Assembly: GCA_934097015.1 (NCBI GenBank)
Contig: CAKONF010000018.1
Coordinates: forward strand, 1 to 24,396
DNA: 24,396 bases
Reading direction: 5' to 3'
From: an uncultured Bacilli bacterium
Lineage (GTDB): Bacteria; Bacillota_I; Bacilli_A; RF39; UBA660
Part shown: positions 15,040 to 22,539 of the stretch, one piece after another
Position numbering within the stretch: the first letter of the stretch is position 1
Layout of the letters: every line of letters begins with the position of its first letter
The notes under the pieces: model-generated
The model's input: the letters and a program-made list of their open reading frames with translations, nothing else
What the model was told of the DNA's origin: nothing
The model's database searches: none
Program-made: the position numbers and the translations under genes

Positions 15040-16932
15040 CTATTCTGTTGGTAATTTAATTTTATACATATTATCATATGTACCATTTCCGTCTACAAAT
15101 AAAACATCATTTCTCAAATTTACTACAGGTCTTATTTTCGCAACTTGATTATACACATAAGTAGCTTTTATTAGATTGTTGCTTACATCAAAAATATAAT
15201 TAATAACATTTCCTTTAGCATTTGGTTTAATATACGTAGTCATAAGCCACCAATTAGAAGATATATTAGAATCAACTAAATAAAAATTAGTATTTTTTAT
15301 AACTCTTGCACCACCTGCAAAAAAGACTTCATCTGCACTCATCAACCCTATTGGATACTTAAGTTTTGCATCTAAAGATACATCATTTATACTATCAGTA
15401 GTTGTAGTAAGTCTAGAACTTTTTACAGAAAAATTTTCAGTGCATTTTAAAGTAGGAGTTACTAAATTAGCTGAAGTAATTCTATAAGAAGGTGAATATT
15501 TTGTTGCAATATCATTAAATCCTACACTATTTGGATCAAGAACACTTTTGTCATTACAAAATAATGCATCAGTAAGATATTTAGAAAAATTATCTTTTAA
15601 ATTATTTTCATACCATTCGTCCACTTTTATTTTAATATTACTATCTTTTACATTTGCATGAGTTGCTTCATATGCAGTTGTTGTCCAAACTCCACCATTT
15701 TTTTCACAATTAGTCTTTGTATTATAAGAAGCATCACTTATTTTATCAATTACTTCATTCTCTTCACTCAAAGTCAAACATCTTTCTACATTCGTCGTAA
15801 CTCCAGTTAATCCATACATATATCCTGTATAAGCATTATCTTTAATTGGGCTTTGATTAAATTCCATCTCATCACCAACAACATCATCTAATATTAATCT
15901 TACACTTCCATCTCCATTTATTCTGACTATTCTCCAAATTTTGTTTGCAAAAAACACATAATTATCAACCACATTACCTCTAAAATAATAACTAGTTCCA
16001 TAATCATCCAATGTATTATTCAAAACTTTTTCATAACTTTGTTTTAAATTTTTAAAAGTTGCTATAGTCGTTGTCGAATCATATGATTCTAGATATTTAA
16101 TCCAATTACTAGTAGTATTATAAACATATTTTCCTACTGCATCATTTATAGTTGTTATACTAACACCATTTTTTACATCATTTAAATTATTAGAAACTAA
16201 CCAATACGTTATACTAGGGTTAGTCATTTCCTCATTAGTTGTAAATGTATCCTCATAATAAGTTTCTGAAGGACCAGTGAAATTAATTACTTTACTTCCA
16301 AAAGTAGTTCTAATACTATCATTACTTTCACTAGCTTTCTTTGCACTGTCTATTATTTTACTCGCAAGTGTCCCACTTCCTAGTGCTCCAAATGTTTTTG
16401 GATCTACTATATTTGTCTTTGCGTATATCTTTTTATTCATGTCAACACTTTGATCTTCATTTTGTTCTTTATATGAAACTATTAGTTCATAACTTTGTAC
16501 TTCTTCTGGTTCTATGTTATTTGTTATTAATATTGTTCCTATTACAGGAAACTCTGTTTCAGTTTCTACTTTATTACAATCTGTCCCTAAACTACTAGTA
16601 CAATTTAATGTATATACTAAGTCCTTTGTTCTCTCTAATGTATTTAAAACATTTTCTAGTGCTACACCATATTCTACTTTTTTGCTACCCTTATTTGTTG
16701 CACTAAATTTTTTAGTCCATGTTGTACCTGGTTCTACATTTTCTCCGCCTACAACAATATCTTCTATATCTGCGTATTCTAATATTAAATTTGCTGTTGA
16801 TACACTTATACTCTTTTCATTTGTATTTCCTTTTATTCTTGTTAAAAAATAAGCGTAAGTTAATCCTACAAGAATTAAAAGTACTAAAAATATTCCTGTT
16901 GTACTTACTATTATCTTTTGTTTCTTTGTCAT
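15040..16932 (-). CDS. TasA-like/CLec-like surface protein
   Basis: 630 aa. The N-terminal 200 residues are the shared module (signal/TM 7-29, TasA-like sandwich, LNCTSSLGTDCNKVETE, IIDSAKKASES). The C-terminal domain has the motifs YYFRGNVVDNYVFFANKIWR, IVRINGDGSVRLILDD, GYMYGLTGVTTNVERC, TAYEATHANVKDS, FCNDKS, YPIGLMSADEVFFAGG, WWLMTTYI and IRPVVNLRNDVLFVDGNGT. Conserved Cys pairs probably form disulfides outside the cell. Only 11 bases separate it from the upstream gene, so it is co-transcribed. The function is not known; surface display of a binding domain is inferred. Confidence 0.85.
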   Translation of the reverse strand: MTKKQKIIVSTTGIFLVLLILVGLTYAYFLTRIKGNTNEKSISVSTANLILEYADIEDIVVGGENVEPGTTWTKKFSATNKGSKKVEYGVALENVLNTLERTKDLVYTLNCTSSLGTDCNKVETETEFPVIGTILITNNIEPEEVQSYELIVSYKEQNEDQSVDMNKKIYAKTNIVDPKTFGALGSGTLASKIIDSAKKASESNDSIRTTFGSKVINFTGPSETYYEDTFTTNEEMTNPSITYWLVSNNLNDVKNGVSITTINDAVGKYVYNTTSNWIKYLESYDSTTTIATFKNLKQSYEKVLNNTLDDYGTSYYFRGNVVDNYVFFANKIWRIVRINGDGSVRLILDDVVGDEMEFNQSPIKDNAYTGYMYGLTGVTTNVERCLTLSEENEVIDKISDASYNTKTNCEKNGGVWTTTAYEATHANVKDSNIKIKVDEWYENNLKDNFSKYLTDALFCNDKSVLDPNSVGFNDIATKYSPSYRITSANLVTPTLKCTENFSVKSSRLTTTTDSINDVSLDAKLKYPIGLMSADEVFFAGGARVIKNTNFYLVDSNISSNWWLMTTYIKPNAKGNVINYIFDVSNNLIKATYVYNQVAKIRPVVNLRNDVLFVDGNGTYDNMYKIKLPTE

Positions 16933-16943
16933 ATACTACACTC

Positions 16944-18779
16944 CTATTCTGTTTGTAATTTTATTTGATAAGGATTTGCTTCCGTTCCATCACCTTTATA
17001 AAGCAAAGTATCATTTTTTAAATTAATAACTGGATGTATTGAAAAATTCGACGTTGATACAGGTCTAACAAAATTTAAAACACCATTGTTATAACCTACA
17101 AAACCTTCTGAAGCAGAGCCTGTACCTAAATAAAGATTTGGCGACATTAACCACATTGTATTTTTTAAAACTAAAGTATGTAAATAATAAGTTAGATTTT
17201 CTTGACTATATGCATATGCACCCGCATATGCTACTTCATCTGCAGAAAGTAATCCTATTGGATATGTTAAATTTCCATTTGTTTTATTTCCATTTAATAA
17301 TGTCGTTTCACTTACCGTATATCTTGAATATGTATTTTTTGCATTTTCAGCACACTCAAACGTTGGCTTTGATGTTGTTATATATGTTATTCCTGAACTA
17401 TATTTTAATCTTTCCATTGATGAATAATATGTTTGATTTTTTCCATATCCTTTTGCAGTATTATTTTCACCTATAGAACTTGAAGCAAGAGTTTTATCAT
17501 TACAAAACAATGTATCTGCAACATAATTTGAATTATTAGTATCTACTATATTTGTTTTATACCAATTTTCTAAAGTAGTTTTTATTGTACTGCTGACAAC
17601 ATTAACATGTGTTGCATCATATGGTGTTGGTGCCCATTTTCCTCCATTTGCAATACATGTTTCTTCTGTTGTATTTGTTATATCTACTTCGGCAGATGTT
17701 CCATCACTATTTAATTTTATACATTGATTTACATTTGTTTCTGTTTGATTCGTCATTCCATACATATATCCTACATATGCATTATCATCACGATTAGAAT
17801 TGAATTCAATCAACTGAAGTGCATCATTCGTTGCTATTTTTATACTTCCATCTCCATTTATTCTAACTATTCTCCATATAATTGGATCACCTTTTTTATG
17901 AATTAAAGTACAATCATTATTATAATTTGCATCATTTTGACATTCTAATAAAGATTTATAATAATGTTCTATTCCCGAATTTTGCATATAACCAGCATAA
18001 ATATCTTCACTATATGTTGAAAATGATACATAATTATCTAATACGTTTCCCCTAAAGTAATAGCTTATTCCATAATCATCTGGTGCATTATTTAATACTC
18101 TTTCATTCTCTCCTGATATTGATGTGAATTCAGTCACTCTTGTCCCAAATTTTGTTCTTGTTGCATAACTTTTTTCACTTGCTTTCTTTGCACTGTCTAT
18201 TATTTTACTTGCAAGTGTTCCACTTCCTAATGCTCCAAATGTACTTGGATTTACAATATTTGCCTTTGCATATATCTTTTTATTCATATCTACACTTTGA
18301 TCTTCATTTTGTTCTTTATATGAAACTATTAGTTCATAACTTTGTACTTCTTCTGATTCTATGTCATTTGTTATTAATATTGTTCCTATTACAGGAAACT
18401 CTTGTTCGTCTTCTACTTTATTACAATCCGTTCCTAAACTACTAGTACAATTTAATGTATATACTAAATCTTTTGTTCTTTCTAATGTATTTAAAACATT
18501 TTCTAGTGCTACACTATATTCTACTTTTTTACTACCCTTATTCGTTGCACTAAATTTTTTAGTCCATGTTGTACCTGGTTCTACATTTTCTCCACCTACA
18601 ACAATATCATCTATATCTGCATATTCTAATATTAAATTTGCTGTTGATACACTTATACTCTTTTCATTTGTATTTCCTTTTATTCTTGTTAAAAAATATG
18701 CATAAGTTAATCCTACAAGAATTAAAAGTACTAAAAATATTCCTGCCGTACTAACTATTATTTTTTCTTTCTTTGTCAT
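16944..18779 (-). CDS. TasA-like/CLec-like surface protein, first array gene
   Basis: 611 aa from the ATG at 18779, preceded by AAGGAGT with 9-base spacing; the in-frame ATG at 18800 lies upstream of that ribosome binding site and is rejected. The shared module occupies residues 1-200 (MTKKEKIIVSTAG start, SipW-type signal, TasA-like sandwich). The C-terminal domain has YYFRGNVLDNYVSFSTYSED, an extra insert (YAGYMQNSGIEHYYKSLLEC) before IIWRIVRINGDGSIKIATND, then GYMYGMTNQTETNVNQC, TPYDATHVNVVSS, FCNDKT, YPIGLLSADEVAYAGA, MWLMSPNLYLG and IHPVINLKNDT. It leads the four-gene array; the 5' region carries a poly-C tract and GC-rich hairpin (18920-18975). Confidence 0.85.
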   Translation of the reverse strand: MTKKEKIIVSTAGIFLVLLILVGLTYAYFLTRIKGNTNEKSISVSTANLILEYADIDDIVVGGENVEPGTTWTKKFSATNKGSKKVEYSVALENVLNTLERTKDLVYTLNCTSSLGTDCNKVEDEQEFPVIGTILITNDIESEEVQSYELIVSYKEQNEDQSVDMNKKIYAKANIVNPSTFGALGSGTLASKIIDSAKKASEKSYATRTKFGTRVTEFTSISGENERVLNNAPDDYGISYYFRGNVLDNYVSFSTYSEDIYAGYMQNSGIEHYYKSLLECQNDANYNNDCTLIHKKGDPIIWRIVRINGDGSIKIATNDALQLIEFNSNRDDNAYVGYMYGMTNQTETNVNQCIKLNSDGTSAEVDITNTTEETCIANGGKWAPTPYDATHVNVVSSTIKTTLENWYKTNIVDTNNSNYVADTLFCNDKTLASSSIGENNTAKGYGKNQTYYSSMERLKYSSGITYITTSKPTFECAENAKNTYSRYTVSETTLLNGNKTNGNLTYPIGLLSADEVAYAGAYAYSQENLTYYLHTLVLKNTMWLMSPNLYLGTGSASEGFVGYNNGVLNFVRPVSTSNFSIHPVINLKNDTLLYKGDGTEANPYQIKLQTE

Positions 18780-18808
18780 TTGATATCTACTCCTTATCAT
18801 ATATAATT

Positions 18809-18837
18809 ATTATATAATTTTTGTTTTATTATTAACA
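18809..18837 (-). promoter_or_regulatory. Weak candidate promoter of the surface-protein array
   Basis: TATAAT on the minus strand at 18814-18809 lies 30 bases before the start codon at 18779. The hexamer 17 bases upstream (TGTTAA, 18837-18832) is a poor -35. The region is so AT-rich that chance matches are expected. Confidence 0.25.
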
Positions 18838-18919
18838 TGGGCCTATAGTACTAGTTTTATTAAAGCATATTTTACTAGAATATTTTGTCGATATAGCACA
18901 CAAAAAAAGACCATATTTT

Positions 18920-18975
18920 TAACTTCGTTATAACCCCCCCCCCCGAACAAATATTCGAGGCCGGGAGAGAAGTTA
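18920..18975 (-). other. C11 homopolymer inside a GC-rich inverted-repeat structure
   Basis: This lies in the 300-base gap between the array and the 19078 gene. An outer 7-bp stem (TAACTTC 18920-18926 / GAAGTTA 18969-18975) encloses a run of 11 C (18934-18944) and an inner stem, CCCCGAA 18941-18947 / TTCGAGG 18954-18960 (loop 18948-18953). The next bases CCGGG can pair partly with the C run. Read as minus-strand RNA, the single C-A mismatch becomes a G-U pair, so that strand is the better folder. It is very GC-rich in an AT-rich gap. A T7 run at 18908-18902 (minus strand) is too far for a classical terminator. No other feature is seen in 18801-19077 except the weak promoter. Confidence 0.6.
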
Positions 18976-19077
18976 TACAGCCTTTAATTAACTTTTCAAC
19001 AATATATAATAATTCAGTATTTAACAACTCTACTCTAAATATAATATATCAAATATTAATTTACATATCAAGCATTT

Positions 19078-19698
19078 TTAATCAACTCTTATTGGAACAA
19101 CAAAATCTCTTCCATATTTATAATTAGTATTATTTTCTATATAATTTATTACTTCATCTAATTTATTAATATATTCATTTAATATATGTACTTTTTCTTC
19201 TTCTAATAAAAACTCATAAGTACTACCATTTTTTTTATCCAAATAACTAGATTTAATAAAATTATATTTATCACTAATATCATTTATATTATTAACATTA
19301 ATTACATTATCTATAAAATATAATTTAGAATCTATCAAACTATCTAAATTAATATCTTTTAAGCTTTTACTAAATAAATATAATTTATTCATATCTACTA
19401 TAATATCTAATTTAGTATTCTTTTTTATATTCTTAATTTTATTATATTTTTTTATATTTTCTATCTCTAAATATATATCACCACTATAATATTTACTAAC
19501 CTCATCATATAATTCATCATTATTATTTACATTTATAGAAATAATATATTTTTGTTTAGAATTATCATCTAATTTAATTATTTTAAAATTATTATCAGTT
19601 CTTAATATAGAATTTATTAAATTATCTTTAATATTATTTTTATACACTACTACTTTACCTAGTAATTTATTATGATTCGATATTTCATATTCTAACAT
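19078..19698 (-). CDS. Hypothetical protein
   Basis: 206 aa, with AGGTGAT just before the ATG, so it is translated. I do not recognise the family. The protein is very rich in Asn, Lys, Ile and Asp with alternating hydrophobic stretches, has no signal peptide or membrane helix, and ends DFVVPIRVD. Repeated short segments (NNNDELYDEVSKYYSG, TKLDIIVDMNKLYLFSKSLK, KLYFIDNVINVNNINDIS) suggest an alpha/beta cytoplasmic protein. It is 42 bases downstream of mtaB in the same direction and may share its transcript. Confidence 0.7.
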   Translation of the reverse strand: MLEYEISNHNKLLGKVVVYKNNIKDNLINSILRTDNNFKIIKLDDNSKQKYIISINVNNNDELYDEVSKYYSGDIYLEIENIKKYNKIKNIKKNTKLDIIVDMNKLYLFSKSLKDINLDSLIDSKLYFIDNVINVNNINDISDKYNFIKSSYLDKKNGSTYEFLLEEEKVHILNEYINKLDEVINYIENNTNYKYGRDFVVPIRVD

Positions 19699-19739
19699 TC
19701 TATCACCTACAATAAATATAAATTAAAAGAGTAATAAAA

Positions 19740-21017
19740 TCAATAATTTATTACTCCATTTACTTCATTATTTACATTACTAATTATTTTTACTTTATAA
19801 AATTTATTATGTTCTAATTTATCTTTAATTATAACTTTAATATAATTAGAAGTATGCCCTATACTTATATTATCTTTTACTTCTTCAACTAATACATCTA
19901 ATTCTTTATTTATAAATTTATCATAATATTTTTTTTCTAATTCATTCGATAATTCTAATATTTTATGTACTCTTATTTTTTTTACATTATCATCAACTTG
20001 TTTCATTAAAGCAGCTGGTGTATTATCTCTTTTTGAATATGGAAATGTATGTATTTTACTAAATCCTATATCAATTAAATTATTGTATGTCTCATTAAAG
20101 TCTTCATCTGTTTCTTCAGGAAAACCTACAATTAAATCTGTTGTTAAATTAATATCTGGTCTAACATTTCTTATTTTATTTACTATATTTTTAAATTCTT
20201 CTATATTACATTTTCTATTCATTAGCTTTAATATTTTATCACTACCACTTTGTATAGGTATATGTAAATGATTACATATTTTATCATTTACTTTTAATTC
20301 GTTAATAAATTTATCATTAAGTTCAGTTATTTCAATACTTGATATTCTAATTCTTTTTAAATTATCTAAAACACTTATTCTTTTAATTAAATCAACTAAA
20401 TCATAATCTTTACCTGTACCATAACTACCAGTATGTATACCAGTTAAAACAATTTCTTTATATCCATTATTAACTAAACTTTTAATTTCTTCATATGCTA
20501 CATCAATATCTTTACTTCTAATGCTTCCTCTCATATAAGGAATAATGCAATATGAACAAAAATTATTACATCCATCTTGTATTTTTACAAATGCTCTAGT
20601 TTTATTAAGAAATTTATTTATTTTCATATCTTCAAAGCCAACATTTTTCATATCAACAAAAGTATTTATTTTTTTATGATTTATTTTATATTCATTTACT
20701 AACTCAACTATTTTACTTTTATAATAATTACCTATCAATATATCTATATCAGTATCTACAATATTTTCTTTATGATGTTCTGCAGCACATCCACATACAA
20801 CAATAATACTATTAGGACAAGTTTTACGTGCAAGTCTAATCATTTTTCTAGATTTTGCATCACTTTGATTTGTCACAGTACAAGTATTAATTACTATAAC
20901 ATCTGGATTACTATTTAATTCAACTATTTCATAATTATTATCCTTAAATTTTTCTTTTAAATACTCACTTTCATATGTATTAACTTTACAACCAAGTGTT
21001 AATATAGTACATTTCAT
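19740..21017 (-). CDS. mtaB: tRNA t6A37 methylthiotransferase MtaB
   Basis: 425 aa from the ATG at 21017 (TTGGAG upstream); an upstream in-frame TTG is the ribosome-binding-site region itself. MtaB converts N6-threonylcarbamoyladenosine at tRNA position 37 to its 2-methylthio form using radical SAM chemistry. The N-terminal UPF0004 domain carries the auxiliary-cluster cysteines C10 (TLGCKVN), C46 (NTCTVTN) and C75/C77 (VCGCAAE). The radical SAM CxxxCxxC is at 150/154/157 (DGCNNFCSYCIIPYMRG). SGSDKILKLMNRK, TDLIVGFPEET and FPYSKRDNTPAALM are typical of the family, and a C-terminal TRAM domain covers about the last 60 residues. TLGCKVNTYES, rather than the MiaB leader, and the length favour MtaB over MiaB or RimO. 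Confidence 0.93.
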   Translation of the reverse strand: MKCTILTLGCKVNTYESEYLKEKFKDNNYEIVELNSNPDVIVINTCTVTNQSDAKSRKMIRLARKTCPNSIIVVCGCAAEHHKENIVDTDIDILIGNYYKSKIVELVNEYKINHKKINTFVDMKNVGFEDMKINKFLNKTRAFVKIQDGCNNFCSYCIIPYMRGSIRSKDIDVAYEEIKSLVNNGYKEIVLTGIHTGSYGTGKDYDLVDLIKRISVLDNLKRIRISSIEITELNDKFINELKVNDKICNHLHIPIQSGSDKILKLMNRKCNIEEFKNIVNKIRNVRPDINLTTDLIVGFPEETDEDFNETYNNLIDIGFSKIHTFPYSKRDNTPAALMKQVDDNVKKIRVHKILELSNELEKKYYDKFINKELDVLVEEVKDNISIGHTSNYIKVIIKDKLEHNKFYKVKIISNVNNEVNGVINY

Positions 21018-21095
21018 ATAAATCAACTCCAACTAAAAAATCTAATTTAATATATAAACTAGATTTAATTATACAACAAAATTATATTTTTTTCA

Positions 21096-22457
21096 TTAAT
21101 TATTTTTTATATAATTTAATACTTCTTCTTTATCAGATAAATGATGTTTAACATGTCCTATTATTTGATAATCTTCATGTCCTTTACCAAGTATTAGTAA
21201 AGTATCATTAACTCCAACCATATCTAATCCCTTTTTTATTGCTTCTCTTCTATCATAGATAACAATGTAATTATCTTTAGTTATACCTTTTAATATATCT
21301 TTCATTATATTTTTTTCATCTTCTGTACGAGGATTATCATTAGTATATATTACAAAGTCACTTAATTTACTAGCAATATTTCCCATAATTGGTCTTTTCT
21401 TAGGATCTCTATCACCTCCACAACCAACAATAGTAATTATCTTACCTTTTTTATCCTCCAAATTAGAAGTTATTATTTTTTCTACAGCATCTGGTGTATG
21501 TGCATAATCAATTATTGCTTTACCACCATTTACACTTATTATTTCATTTCTACCACTAGGAGCATAAATTTTATTAGTTATAGAAATTATATCTTCTATA
21601 TTTACTCCCAAACTATTAACAAAAGCAAGTGCAGTAATATAATTATAAATATTAAATTTATTTAACAAATTAGTTTTAACATCATAAACTTTATTTTCAT
21701 AACTAAACTTTATATCAGTATTTAAATTAGTATAACCATAACTTAATATATGATAATCACTTTCATTAAAACCTATAGTTTTAAAATTATCATATTTAAA
21801 ATATTTACCATATTCATCATCAATATTAGAAATCATAATACCATCTTTTTTTAAATGATTTAAAATTAATAATTTACTTTTTAAATAATTTTTCATAGTT
21901 TTATGATAATCTAAATGATCTTCAGTTAAATTAGTAAATCCACATATATCAAAATTAATACCATTAACTCTACCAAGCGATAAAGAATGACTACTTACTT
22001 CCATAACTATCACATTAACATTTTTTTCTTTTGCATCTAATATTAAATTATATAAACTTAATATATCAGGAGTAGTATTTGGTAATTCATAAATAAATTC
22101 ACTATTAACATAATATCCAATAGTACCTATATATGCATTTTTAATATTTAATTCAGTCAACATTTGACTAGTTAAATATGCAGTAGTAGTCTTACCATTA
22201 GTACCAGTTATTCCAATAAACTTAATATCTTTAAATTCACTACTAACATTATCAACTAAATATTTATTTAAATATTCTTCAGTATTTTTAACTACAATTG
22301 TTTCTACATCATAATTTCCATGTTCACATATAACTTTAGTTGCACCATTTTTTATTGCTTGTTCTATATAATCATGCCCATCTACAGTATAACCTTTTAT
22401 TGCAACAAATGTATCTCCTTCTTTAACTTTTCTAGAATCTGTTTTTATATTTAACAT
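21096..22457 (-). CDS. murE: UDP-MurNAc-tripeptide synthetase, meso-DAP type
   Basis: 453 aa, with AGGTGATG upstream. MurE adds the third residue of the peptidoglycan stem peptide in the cytoplasm. An N-terminal domain with TDSRKVKEGDTFVAIKG is followed by the P-loop GTNGKTTT (85-92), NTTPDILSLY, the VSSHSL and TEDHLDYH (178-185) motifs of the Mur ligase centre, a lysine in YLKSKLLI that is carbamylated in the family, and the C-terminal domain APSGRNE, DYAHTPDA, GCGGDRDPKKRP. DNPR at 374-377 is the motif that selects meso-diaminopimelate; lysine-type enzymes differ there. It is somewhat shorter than the usual 480-500 aa. The gene stands 63 bases upstream of the mtaB region and probably shares its transcript. 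Confidence 0.96.
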   Translation of the reverse strand: MLNIKTDSRKVKEGDTFVAIKGYTVDGHDYIEQAIKNGATKVICEHGNYDVETIVVKNTEEYLNKYLVDNVSSEFKDIKFIGITGTNGKTTTAYLTSQMLTELNIKNAYIGTIGYYVNSEFIYELPNTTPDILSLYNLILDAKEKNVNVIVMEVSSHSLSLGRVNGINFDICGFTNLTEDHLDYHKTMKNYLKSKLLILNHLKKDGIMISNIDDEYGKYFKYDNFKTIGFNESDYHILSYGYTNLNTDIKFSYENKVYDVKTNLLNKFNIYNYITALAFVNSLGVNIEDIISITNKIYAPSGRNEIISVNGGKAIIDYAHTPDAVEKIITSNLEDKKGKIITIVGCGGDRDPKKRPIMGNIASKLSDFVIYTNDNPRTEDEKNIMKDILKGITKDNYIVIYDRREAIKKGLDMVGVNDTLLILGKGHEDYQIIGHVKHHLSDKEEVLNYIKNN

Positions 22458-22512
22458 AATTTCATCACCTACTTAATAATATCATATTTACAAAATATAT
22501 TAAATATTAAAA

Positions 22513-22535
22513 AATCCACACTTTATATGTGGATT
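22513..22535 (-). terminator. Rho-independent terminator after the right-edge surface gene
   Basis: A perfect 8-bp stem (AATCCACA / TGTGGATT) with a 7-base loop, followed by TTTT on the minus strand, 4 bases after the stop codon at 22540. It isolates the gene from murE. Confidence 0.88.
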
Positions 22536-22539
22536 AAAT

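Larger units (their letters stand above)
12830..18779 (-). repeat. Direct repeats: near-identical 5' modules of four paralogues
   Basis: The 5' ends of the four genes are long direct repeats at the DNA level. The copies are about 14428-15027, 16333-16932 and 18180-18779 (about 600 bp each) and a shorter one at 12830-13129 (about 300 bp). Differences are scattered single bases, while the 3' halves differ strongly. Such blocks favour homologous exchange, deletion and gene conversion between copies. Limits are approximate, read by eye. Confidence 0.8.

Noticed and set aside
12916..18754. Plus-strand open frames opposite the array genes (for example 12916-13212, 16719-16958, 18566-18754)
   Set aside because: The same antisense frame recurs in each copy because the minus-strand modules are repeated; no translation signals.
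11702..18779. DGR variable regions in the four array paralogues
   Set aside because: Their C-terminal ends have ordinary AT-rich codons with no GC/NNC island.
18934..18971. GC-rich patch considered as a DGR template repeat or recombination attC-like site
   Set aside because: It shows no similarity to 22621-22734 and has no adenine-rich codon pattern or conserved site core.
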